A stretch of DNA of 64,000 nucleotides. Source: Phallusia mammillata. Its lineage: Eukaryota; Chordata; Ascidiacea; Phlebobranchia; Ascidiidae. The notes under the pieces were generated by a model, which saw only the letters and a list, made by a program, of their open reading frames with translations, was not told the DNA's origin and made no database searches. This document shows positions 50,152 to 62,294 of the stretch, one piece after another; within the stretch, counting starts at the first letter, position 1; each line of letters starts with the position of its first letter. A program made the translations under genes and the position numbers. The stretch is taken from positions 62,001 through 126,000 of the forward strand of contig QLIY01000215.1 in the NCBI GenBank assembly GCA_003260075.1, read 5' to 3'.

Positions 50152-50838
50152 TTTGTGTAGTGAAGTTGTTTAGATTTTGTTATAACATTTTTAAGCATTA
50201 TTGACAAACAATATTTTTCTTTGCGGTGCACTTTACAAATTGAATGTAGATATAAATGCACGCATGCATTTCATCATTTAGCTTTTAAACATGACATAAT
50301 ATTCAGACGATTATTTGAAAAAAAACGCAAATAGAAAGAGCAAGACCCGCGGTTTGTTGCCTCATACACTGAAACCAGTATATTCGCTTTTTATTGAGGA
50401 AATTAGCAATTCAAAAGATACATGATCAAACTTTCCTTGTCGTAGCGTTTTATTCCAACTATATATAGATACCACAACCGGAACCTTTTCACACAGCTGT
50501 TAACATGCATTCATAAAAAAAAGAAAACAAACGTAAGGGTTAATACAATGTTTAGAAAAGACGCGTAGGCTACATGGTCAAACACATACCTAAGGGTTTA
50601 AATATGTCGCCAAACACAAGGCAGGACCCCCCCCCCTTCACACAGCTGTTAACATGCATTTATAAAAAAAAGCAAACAAACGAAAGGGTTAATAAGTTAC
50701 AATGTTTAGAAAAGACGCGTACATGGTCAAACACATACCTAAGGGTTTAAATACGTAGCCAAACACAAGGCAGGGATACCAAAGAAAAGAAAAAAACAAG
50801 ATTCAATCAAGTTAGAACAACAGGTAAATAACCTTAAA
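49893..50838. repeat. Spacer with poly-C runs and 138-bp duplication
   Basis: Contains 36 consecutive C (50116-50151). The segment 50488-50626 is repeated at 50637-50774 with small differences, joined by ten C (50627-50636). No gene. Confidence 0.75.
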
Positions 50839-51858
50839 TTATTTTCGCAAACGATTCCTCTTTATATTGATTAGTGTCAAAGAAATTGCACTTGACAAAA
50901 TAAGAGCAGCGCCGACAACACTGTATGCAGACAACACCCAAAAAGAAATATTCCAAAAGAAATACGATAGCAACTTGGCTGGTGTTTACGATACTAACAG
51001 GGCCAGCGGCTTCTTTCTGGAAAGCCACAGTCAAAAAAATCATATAAAGCAATCCACAAAAAGCAGACGACATCATAAATAGAAGGTCGGTGGTGCACGG
51101 TATGAAGAAAGCATTGTTAAAATACATTGAAATGAGTGACGTAATCAACATACTTATAGTGCTTGATAAAAAGCAGTAATGCTGAAATGAACTTTCTTTC
51201 CCAGTTTTCTTACCGTCACTATACAGACCGCTGTCAGGAACATTGCAGTAACGGGAAGTATGATTCCGATGCCCTTATTTGGGTTATTTCCTTCATCTGT
51301 TTGACCCCCGAACATAAACGATGGACGAGAAATGAACAAAAGTCCTAAGACTGTTGTTGCGGTAAAAACTACTTCAATGATTCCACAATGCTCTGAATTA
51401 AACGTGACACATTTAAGCAAACGACATTGTAGAACAACTGTTCATCACACAAAGGTATATTGTACATTTTTAACAGTTGTATTGACTTACCTTTTAGAAA
51501 AAATACACGAGAAAATTCCCACCAATGCCACTGAACCCCATGTAATAACTGTGGAGTCACTTACTGACAGGAAAATCAGGCTCAAAGCGACGACAGCCAG
51601 TAACGCGTTATGCCAAAGTCTGTGTTCAACAAACGCGTTTTCTTTCCATTGCATTGCCGGCAGCATAAAAATGTCCAAAACAACACAACGAACCAGCAGC
51701 GTCTGGTCCATGCTCGCTTGCTTAACGTACTTGACAAGAAAGCCCATCAGAGAAGAAAAGACTGAAGCCAACAGGGCATATAAGAATCCCAGCCGAGATC
51801 TTACACTTTGCATTGTGTTTGACATTTTAGTCCATTCTCCGTTTGCTACTCCATTCAT
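50839..51858 (-). pseudogene. SLC35G-like transporter pseudogene, convergent paralogue
   Basis: Two exons (minus), 51491-51858 and 50839-51394, are clearly homologous to the intact gene at 48754-49892, including the intron position, LMGFLVKYVKQASM, SAGPVSIV-like AAGPVSIVNTSQVAI and LLEYFFLGV. Defects by comparison: an in-frame loss of about 11 residues removing half of the fourth helix; one extra T in the T run just before the exon 1 donor, which shifts the frame across the splice; a 1-base loss near 51152-51160; and a 5-base loss after YFFLGV near 50950. The final frame is still recognisable to a stop at 50839-50841. Several independent lesions argue for a pseudogene, although local sequence quality is doubtful in this window. 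Confidence 0.75.
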
Positions 51859-54800
51859 CTAACAGTATAAGCAACTGGTAAACACCAATTTGCAAGTAAC
51901 TTATCGGACAGAAATACAGTAATTTCATAGAAAACCGACACGACTCATGTATGTTGTTGATAAAATAACCTAATACATAGCATTTTGGCTTAGTGTACTG
52001 TGCGGGCTAAAAAGTGCATATTTTCATGTTATACACCAAGCTATTTTGTCCGCTTAGTCTGTCCTTCTCTATCTATTCTGTAAGTGCCTCACCTCAAAAC
52101 TCTCATTCTATGTCAGAAAAACATGCACGTTTCGCGTTTTTTCACAAAACCGCTGACAAAACAAAACTGCTGGCAAAAGCGTACTCACGAATCAGACGTA
52201 AGTAAGATATAGCAGCGCTGAAGGCAATATCAAAATTCATTTTACACATCCTCGAGACTGTTAGCATTACTAGCNATGCACGTTTCGCGTGTTTTCACAA
52301 AACCGCTGACAAAACAAAACTGCTGGCAAAAGCGTACTCACGAATCAGACGTAAGTAAGATATAGCAGCGCTGAAGGCAATATCAAAATTCATTTTACAC
52401 ATCCTCGAGACTGTTAGCATTACTAGCGCTTTGTGAACCAGTAACTTTTGTCGCCAGGTGGCACAGTCTAACTGGTTTACAAGTGACCGGTTTTAAAATT
52501 TTGTGCATGTTGGCGTGATCAACATAATAACAAGCTTTACAGAGGACCAAGCAGATCAACTCATGCGACAAGTTATGACAACAATAAAGTATTACTAAGT
52601 TGTTGTACATTTTGCTTTGACTTTCAATGTTTGAACCTAGCTTCGTATAGGAAGCGCTGTTGCTTCGTCAATTATTCTTACAGATAATTCACTATTTAAT
52701 CAGTGATCGTCGACAGAAGATGCCTACTATTTATGGGAAAGATCCTGTAATAAACACTAAATGCTAGCTTCGTATAGAGAACGATTCATGCATAAAGTTT
52801 TAGTCTGCACAAAATATTCATTTCACACTGCTTTTAGCTTCTGAAATATTTTCGTTGTTCGAATAAGATATTTTTATTCGGCCTAAATTGACAAACGATG
52901 AAACGAGGTTCTACATTTAACAATGGATATTTTCGGAGAAATTTTTTGATAAAGCATAATTTTTCTTAATAGCACCCCCCTTATTTCCATTAATAACATC
53001 CAGCAATACTTCCTGTTTTCTCTTCAAATCTCTTGATAATTTAATAGTGGTTAAAATGTTCGTGCCACCCAAACCTAATCACGAGTGTTAATAACGTCGA
53101 ATGGGTTCATTTTCGGGAAATCCCCGTGTGCTATGGGCCAATCGCGTACTTCGTGAAAGTCATATGGTCCCATACCAAAACATAAATTATGCATGACTTG
53201 CAACCGACCGCATTGCACGCTTGCACAACAAAACCCTGTTTTATCTGATAGCAAATTAGCCAGCAATGCGTTATGCTTTTACGTTATGCATTGACGACCG
53301 TATGGTGCCATACGAGTTTGCTTATTTCGGGTTTTTCCGTCTACGTGAGAAGCACACTGTATGTAAATGCGATTTGGAGACATATGCATTGGTTACGTGC
53401 AAAACTTTGCAAAGCGTTGACAACGTGAGTCACCTCTTGCTCGGTGCAGCGTTTGTGTTATTGGATGTTACAAACTATACGAGCGAGCTGCGAGTTCCGC
53501 AAACCTTTATGACCTCCCCCACGCGGAAACGCTAAAGTTTACTTTCGTTAGTAGAAAAAAGGGGGCAAATTACTACCTTGTTAGAATAAACAGAAAACCG
53601 CGTATGAATAAATCTTGCAACAGATAACTATCGATCACAATATACCGTCTGTAAATAAAGTTTAAAGTGGAACACAATCAACTGTAAATAGACAAAAAAA
53701 TACCGTAAATGCTTATCGACCACAAAATATTTAAACGCCACTTATTTGAACACTGATATAACTCAGTTTTAAGTTGGCGGAATTTGTTTACCATACTAGC
53801 GCAAAACAATTGTGTGCCAATAAATCAAGTTTCGAAACCACAATCCACTTGACGTATTGGTACTTTCCAAGGTTAGCTTCAGTACATCACGTAAATATAG
53901 TGGTTAAATTAAACAGTTTATGTGCACTCATTTGACTGCAATTAAGTCTTTACGAAATATTTAGCAAGTTGAGTCAACTGGTAATAAATATCTATGATTC
54001 GGTAAAGCGGTTGAACTTCCAAGAATTTGACATGTTATTAATCATGCTTGATAATGTATTGGTTCATTCCGTTCAAGTACGTTCGAGAAAATGTTAAATA
54101 TAACCCTCAGTTTTCGCACCAACCTGTTTAACCTCCAAAAAGATGACAAATAAAGCTGACTTAATTCAAACTCATATTCGATAATAAATATTAAAACAAC
54201 TTCAAAATATATTTAACAATCAGGAAATATTATTTTGTAATAGTTTCCAACAAAATAGTAAGTTGTAGCCTAAATAACGAAACCATATCAAAACATCACA
54301 ATAACATTACTACATACATAATAATTGGAGGCGGAATCAAACTCAAATAAAAATGTTTTTCAGCGCCGGTTTTGACGAACAAGTTTCAAAACATAAGGCA
54401 TAAAACGATGAATACATATGTATGATATAGGTCAGAATGTATTTTTAACTTCGAAAAACAATACTCGTTCAAATGGGACGCAACGTGAATAAGCGTACAT
54501 TTAATAATGTTTAACACAACTTGATCAGAATTTTTTGAACACAGCAAAGAGCAGCGGTATGTACACTAAGCGAGTAGCCTTTTCTTGTAAGGGCAAACAA
54601 TTTTTTGATTTTAGGAATTTCAATATTCTGGTACATGATCTGTGGAATTTCCTCTGCTAAGTTTGATCTTTAGCTATGAAAAGTACGACGATCACGTTTT
54701 GTTTTGAAATATTTCCATGCACCCGTTTGACTACTTGAACTTTTGTTTATTAATACCAAGCCTAATTAAAGTTAGACTACTTGTCGATATTTTTGTCGGG

Positions 54801-57000
54801 CGTGATTTGAATGTTTCCACAAGAATTGTGAGCGATATTGTTGTGTATCACGCTTTTAAAGTTTGGGCTCTGTTTTGCAAAATTTTAATTATTTCAAGTG
54901 TTTCGAAAAAAGTGTGTGGTGAACAATATTTTAGAAAAGATTTTGATAAACAGAAACCTTTCATAATTTCACCAAGATTGATTGCAAGCAAAATTGATTT
55001 TAGGCATCGAAAATGTAAATAACCAATCAAAAACAAACACCTTTAGCGCAGTGTTGATTGGTAGTCAAATGTATTTAACAGTGAAACTGAGCCGTTGAGA
55101 TTTATGCATAACAACGATATGTTTATCAATGCTGCCACAAGCCACGATTAGGTGTTTCGTCGCTGAAACAGACCAGCAGAACCGCTTATCTATGATAACT
55201 GCACAAATTCAACCCGTGACCTTTTGACGTTCCTTGGTCAACATTTACAGTGCTGTGATTCACATATCGAACAAGGTGGCCAACTATGTGGTCATGGGGA
55301 TCGCATCTATTTTGGACATAACCTTTTAAATCTTCAGATGCAAAGCTACAAGTTTCTTCAGAGCTTTGTTTATTGGAATTTTCAAGAACCCGTTGTGCAA
55401 AAAATCTTTTCTTTCGATGATTTGTTGGCATTCCATTCCCGGAAATTGTCTGCATTTACTATTCGGTACAACCTATAAAACCGCACGTGTTGTAAATGTA
55501 CAACAAACGTGCTAGTATACTGTAGTGAAAACAATCTCACTCTATCGATTATAATGGTAGGAAGTCATTATTTCACAGCACGAAAATATTCTATTGATTT
55601 GTAAAATAACGGTAAATATATTTGCAACAAATGCCGCATGTGAACACACCACCTGCTAGGCACGGTTAATACCCAATTAGTCGTTTGCTGTTGTTATGAA
55701 CCCCACTGCCCCGTTGTTTTGCAAGGACGCATTATACCCAGCGGGCAGGTGCGGTTATTAATAAATTTCCGGAGTTAGCCGTAACAAAGTGTGAATCGAG
55801 TTTCAAATAAGCGGTGAACTCAAGGCAAACACTGAAACGAAAACACTGGAGTTGTACGAGTCCGCATGGTGGTTATATGCTGCAGTTATCATTTACAGCA
55901 GCCGTATCAATTTCCGCGGTTGATTCATTGGAATTTCAATGGGCCTGAATGGCAGCGTGCATCATTCCCTCAACCGAAACAAACTCGCATAAACTCTGTT
56001 TGCAACACAAAGCCGTGTGCACTGTTCAGCCAAGAACTGACATTTCCTGCTGTTTTTGCTGGAAGAACGAACGAGGGTGTCATTATAACGTACTCTGAGT
56101 CCAATGCGAAACTTGCAAGCAAAGATAACTTTTCAAGAAAAGTTTTAAATAAAGCATAAATTGGATAATTTCATTTTTGTATACTCAAACGCGTTTTGAT
56201 AGTCCTTGAATATTTAAATAAAACCGAAACCGACTAAATTGATGATTTGTAAAACAAACAATAAACCGCATTTGCACATCGCTGTGAGCATTTTCGATGT
56301 TTTTTTATGACAGTTTCTGTTTGACAATGATGTAGCAATAGACGTAGTGTTCTAATTTAACAGTTAAGATAAATTAACAAAACTGTAGAATTTCCATATT
56401 TTCGATCTTCCTTTGACAGCCTCCCCGGACTTCCATGTACGTGGGGATTCCATTTTTGGTAATCATGCGCAGAAACGAAAAATCACTGCGTTAAGCCGGT
56501 TCAGTTATTGCGCAAATTGATGCCCGACACAGGAAGAACCAGAGTTCAAGAGGTAGTGCAGGCTGTTTTAGCGGTTACTGTTGGTTCCCTGTTACCGAAA
56601 GGTCGCAATAAATTGACATTTTCCTTGTATTGAAACTGGGTGGGTCAACGAACCCCAACAAAATCTTTGTTAATTCATTATCTATGACAAAAATTTGAAA
56701 TTTTGAGTGTTTAAACATCCATCCAAATTCGATTTAGCTTCAAAATCAGATTTTTGTAAAATTATGAATTTGTATTAGTATCAGCCCCTCGTTCGATATG
56801 TTGTATAAAAGTGATTAGAAATGGATAATAACCCTTTTAACTAGTTCGGTATACATAAGGTAATTACTTATTATAGGCTTTATACACCATAAGTATAATC
56901 AATGTCCGCCAATCTGCACAGGTTCATATCTATTCTGCCTTAAGTAAAGAGATTAGCACAAAAACACAAAAACAATGTGTGTTTAAGCGTTAGATAACAT
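51859..57000. other. Gene-poor region, left part
   Basis: No supported gene. A 152-bp segment occurs twice (52123-52274 and 52276-52427), exactly adjacent to a single N at 52275. Remaining open frames (for example 53266-53535, 54717-55022, 55866-56159) lack domains or splice context. Confidence 0.4.
52123..52427. repeat. 152-bp duplication around a single N
   Basis: The two 152-bp copies are essentially identical and the base between them is N. This is the clearest case of overlapping contig ends not merged, and supports the same reading for the C- and G-joined duplications. Confidence 0.85.
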
Positions 57001-58613
57001 AACCCGAATCCAAATTGCAATTCAATATAAGTGCGAGTTACAATGTGTTTTCTACCAAAAAACTATTTTGTACAGTTGCAGTGGACTTCGAAAATACTCT
57101 ACAACCAAAACGCCCTGCCAATTGGCAAATTGTCAACGCAGCCCCAGTACGCGAGGCAGCAATATAAAGCCATAGTGCGGGGTGTGTCTTGCACAGTGCG
57201 TGTCTGCCGCTGATCAGGTCAGATGACGTGCATTCGGCACTCTGATATCACTTCCGTCCACGTAGCTGTGAACTGGCGCGACCGCCTGCACCAAAACTGT
57301 TGTCACTTCACTGTTGATGTAGCTTGGCTCATGCTCAGCCAGGGTGGTACAATGAATACGGTAAAGTAATTTTTAGATGCTACACTAATATAGTGAGTTG
57401 ATTTATAGCGCTTTAGTAAATATTTTTAATAAACAACGCGTCGAACATAAGCATCATGTCGCATATTTTACAAAGTGCATTGCAGGACACGCGAGTATCG
57501 AGAAAGGCGCCACAGTGAATGGCAGGCGAGTTTGACATAAACATTATGAAAGCGCGCTGGTATTTTATGCGTCGCGGTCGCGGTGCCATTAGTTCAGCGG
57601 TTTGTGGAACAGTTTGTGTGCCGTCGCTGAACGCTCGATCGTAACTTGGCTTTCCAGATTTCCCGGTAATGGCGTGACTGTGCGCGTGTTTCATCTTTGC
57701 CGCTCGGGTGTGAATTACAAGCATGTAGTGGTTGACAGACCGCAAGATTTCAGGTCAACTGCCTGTTTTCATTAATCTCGCGTCACATGAAATCTATCTT
57801 CGGAGGTCTCCGCGCGGCCGCAGGCTCTTGACTCTTGGCATGGTTAAAAGATTCCTAAAATTGCAAGCCGACCGACTGAGTTTAGGCGGGTTTTCGTGAA
57901 ATGAATGGGCATAATACGCGAACTTACTTGAACCACTAGGCACAGGTGTTCCCGCAATTAGCCAATCAGATTGATTTTCTGTTTCGGGGTTATTTCGGTG
58001 GAATTGTGTCGTGCTGGTGGGTCTGATTTCAATCGCTGTAATTTTCGCCATACCATGATTTCCATCTGTGTTGACAAACCACAATGTTGGGTTTAGGCGC
58101 AGGTGGTCGCTTCATAGAAGCTTACATGCAAATTATTTTCAACTGATGCCGTCGCTTTGGCGTTAAATAGTCCGGGATTGGTGTGTGCAATGGCGGGGAA
58201 CAACCGTCTAGTGTTTTAACAAAGGAAAAAAGCACTGCGTTTTTGAAAATCTTATTACCAATGCTGTATTCAGATGAGAATTTAGTTGTGTAAAATACAA
58301 CTAGTTTCTGTTAACGGACTATTTAGAAGGTTGATGATTCAACTCTGATGTGTAAGTATCACGCACGACCATTGCTTTACACTTACTTTGCGCTGTAATG
58401 CTACACAACCAACAACAGTAGTTAACTGAGGTTTAGCTATTAATACACCCAATTTGTTGACTCTGTACACACGCCAGTTTGTGGCGTTAATTAATCTTCA
58501 TTCCGCACTGCACAAGCGTTGGTCGTAGGTTAAGCTGTACTAAGCGGAAATAGTCAGTCTGTGCGGAGGCAAGTGCTTTGGGGGCGGTTATTTACAAAGC
58601 AACTAAAAGGTCG

Positions 58614-58661
<48 letters not shown>

Positions 58662-59470
58662 AGATTGTGCCCACAGTTCAGGGGAGGTGAGATTGTAGCG
58701 TAGGGTGGCCTCACGATATTGTTTAATTTTAAAACTTCCAGGTTTCTGCCCACACGTTTTGTGAAAGGCCTCATGAAGTTGTTTTTATCAGCGGCGTAAG
58801 CGCGATAAGACCGAGTAAATATTAGCATTCCTGCAGTCAAATTGCGGGAGGTTTTTCAAGCCATATGTAAGGTGGGTGTGTCAGCTGGCTCAATACGATG
58901 TTAATTCTATAACGACTGTGGCTTTCCACAGGTTAACGTGTAACTCGTTAACAGTCGGTTTGTGTCAGTAAGCTGCGAGTACCGTTTAGCTTGTTAATCT
59001 GCAGTTTGATAAGGGTTTATTTGTTTTTTTATTGGATGGGTGACTGTTTAACTATATGCAGATAAATTAACATAGAAGTTTAAAAAAGATTCGTCATTTC
59101 GACGTCGTTAGTGTCTCGTAAAAACTGTTTATTTGTGACTGGTTAATCACAGTTTGGTTCTCCATACAATGACATGCAAAACCGGATTTTGTACCAAAGT
59201 TCAATACCCTCTTGAAGTTGCGTGAGATACAATTATATGTCGTGCCAACGTTCGAATTATGCAGACAAGCGTGTGTGACGCGAACACTTCCACAGAAAAC
59301 TGTCAGACGATAGACCCGACTGACCCGTTGGCATAATTACTGCCTCGACTCGGGTGCAATTTTCGGCGTAGGCCTCGGCAAACGCGTTTAACTGCAGCAG
59401 AAGCAGTATTTCTCCTTTTTCGCGAAAGGAATTTCGCTTTCGCAGCGTTCCGCCTTTTTTCGCAAACCCG

Positions 59471-59514
<44 letters not shown>

Positions 59515-62042
59515 GCGCCAGGCTTGTGCTGGTAAAGAAGGTAAGGACTTGAATCAAACGAGTCCGGTTTCTGCTTCGCCAGGCGCAAGAACTTCCTAGT
59601 GTTGGTTTGGGCGTGAAGAGCTTGAGTAAAGCAAGTGTAGAACTAAGTGTAATTAGCAATGCTTTATATTTAGACGTGTCTTTTGTTTCATGATTAAAGG
59701 TGATTTTTTTATTACTGAACAGCAAAATCTTAAGTTTAGTCTGACCTTAAAGCGCATTTGAATTACTACTTTATTTTCTTCTTTGTCACGGCGCAAATCG
59801 ATGCTTGTTAGATTAGAAACTTTTGCTCTATGGTCAGACTTTAATATTGCTACGTAAACGGACTTTGACTAGTCTTTAATAGTACCTATCTAGTTACAGT
59901 CCTGATGACCTAGCCTACAATCTATACTACAGTTAACGAAGACAATTGACAGATTATGCGTCTAGCACTTCTAGCCTTCGTCGTTTGTTTTTGCTTTTGT
60001 GAGCATTAAGTGATAAGGCGTATAGGCTATTAACCGTATGGCATTATCAATTTGCAAATTTCCGTTTTTGACCACGCAAATATGATAATCTGTATCTAGC
60101 ACCAAAGTTCAATTGCTATTAAGTGCTTTGAAATGCGGCATCTTCTGATACTTTCGATAGTGAGGAAGTGACCGATTAACAACTTAATGAGAACGTTGTT
60201 TTAAATGTTATTGACAACATCAACGAATGTGACTGTTGGTTAAAGAGACGTATTTTTCCATTTCTTTACAGTGCGTACCCACTTTTCATGGTATTAAACT
60301 TAATAAACAAATAGTGATATAACCGGTGCAAAGACAAAGATTTCAATATTCTTTCCTAAATGATTAGTGTTGTCAACAACAGCACAGTCTTGTCCATTAC
60401 CTATTGATTCATATCTTGCTGCATGGAACCGCAAAAGTCGGAGCAGTACCTAGAAACGTAAGGCCTACCTTGCCTGCAGTAAATCCAATCCGCGTGGTAT
60501 CGTGCGTCATTGTAGAATAACGTGCCATCATTTGGCTATGGGGAAACCACGCCGCGTTCATTAAAGTTTACGCTGGACCCGTTTACACTCTTTGCATAGA
60601 ACCCTGGCCTTTTCCCCACATGTAAGGTATATCTCGACAGATTTTTTGGCGCGCGGCGCGTACGTTATGCTTGTGACGTATGCGCGTCCTTTGATAGTTC
60701 ACCAGACTTGTTTGACTTTTCCTTTATCCGCTTTTCAGTTAGAGTCTTAGAGATGATTTGCCCAGCGCGTAGAACAGCTGTGTTCATGTTTTACCAGACC
60801 GTTTTTAAACTAATGTACAAGGCACAACAGAAATTTAAATTGCGTTTATCTATGCGTACCGCACAAAAATATTAGAGATGTTTTTCTGTCTTCATAAAGT
60901 TCAACATTATTATATAGGTGATGAATTGTTTGTTCAGGATTAGGACTTTCAAATTAATAGCTAATAGGGGTTTCAACTGTTTTAAGAACCTATTTGTCAC
61001 CTTTGTTTATTCTCGGGTTGCTTTTGCACAATTTCTGCAAGGGGGTCCGTATAAAGCAAAAGAGCAAATAGGGGCAAGTTTTCTCGAACGACTGAGTCAC
61101 GGACGATTAGTTTTAACGCGATGATAGAAGTCTCAGGCTCACCAGACCATTGCAACTAGTGATGCTCGGAATATGTCTTATAATTGACTGATCTATGCTG
61201 TGCCCCCTCCAAAAAGTCATTAGCTGTAAAAATGTTAAAAATATTTTTAGAGAAGTTTAATTGAGTTCAGAACTGAGATGACGTGGTTTTTTGTCCGGTT
61301 TTGATGTTTGTGTTAGTAAGATTAAAAGAATAACAAAGTGACTGTTTCCTGACTAAACCTATTAGCCTGGATCTACATGGGATTTTAATATCTGTTGAAA
61401 AAAGTTTCTTTTAAAAGGAACGTTGGTTTTAAAAATAAGTCATGCAATATTGAAATTGTAGGAAATAACCTAAAATAGCTGAGTCAGCTTATTTTACGAT
61501 ATTCTACTGGTATCTAGTTTCATCGTCGAAATTTTGATTAATTTTAATCTAACCCTCATAGTTTTCAAGTCATTAATAAGCGCGTTTTGTTTGGTCTGTG
61601 CACTATCGCGTGTCAATAAATAATTATCATTTGCTGCCAGTTCTTCATGCGCTCTTGTTGCCAGTTAATGGCTCTTCACAACAAATCAACGAAATTGAAG
61701 AGCTATGATCTTTAAAGTTTTGTTTCTATTTTGAGAAGTGTTAGAAGTCCACTGAATAGACTCGAGCTTTGATACGTGTTGATGAGATGCAAATTTAATG
61801 TCCCACTGCAGCCAGCAATTATGTAAATTTTTCCAATGGTCCAGCAGCACTACACCAACGAGTAGAAACTAGGTTTTATCATAAAAAGTTGGGAGTTTGC
61901 TTTTACACTTTCTATGTGGGTTTTTTAAACTAGCTCACCATGGAAAGAGATTTAACTGGGTTTTAACGACGGTGACTAATGAATCGTGTTTGGTTGCAGA
62001 GGTTGCACAATAAAAGTTTTAGTGTTACGTAAAACTGACATT
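57001..62042. other. Gene-poor region, right part, with long poly-C runs
   Basis: No supported gene. It holds 48 C at 58614-58661 and 40 C at 59473-59512. CpG-richer patches lie at about 57540-57830 and 60640-60690 (TTTTTTGGCGCGCGGCGCG, an E2F-like motif). They could mark promoters but no exon was found nearby. Confidence 0.35.
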
Positions 62043-62294
62043 ATGAAGATCGTCGTTGCTGGAATGCCGAAGACCGGTACCAAGTCCATCAAGGCGGCGT
62101 TGACCATGCTGGGCTACACTGTGTACGATGCAGAAGAGAACTTTGACAATCTTCATGAGGATTGGACCAAGATCATGACCGTTGGCGGTAGCCCAGAGGA
62201 CTTTCGACGGATGTACAAGGATGTGGACGCAACATGCGATGTACCAGCTTGTTACTACTGGGAAGACATGCACAAAGCTTTTCCTGACGCAAAG
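62043..62294 (+). CDS. P-loop sulfotransferase-like protein, first coding exon (partial)
   Basis: Exon: acceptor TGCAG just after 61998, 5' leader, ATG at 62043, 84 codons, donor at 62295 (AAAG|GTGTGT), phase 0. Residues 1-17 form a beta strand and a PAPS-binding type P-loop (MKIVVAGMPKTGTKSIKAAL), followed by LGYTVYDAEEN, PEDFRRMYKDVDATCDVPACYYWEDMHKAFPDAK. This is the N-terminal half of the Sulfotransfer_4-type P-loop family, whose next segment usually reads VILTxRDPxxW. The following exon was not found before the right edge, although an acceptor-like TTATTTCAG ends at 63996. The activity in this family is largely unproven. Confidence 0.75.

Noticed and set aside
59303-59725. Poly-Gly open frame on the minus strand (also 58592-58840)
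   Set aside because: Gly tracts come from 40- and 48-base C runs that are likely artefacts; flanks show no coding features.
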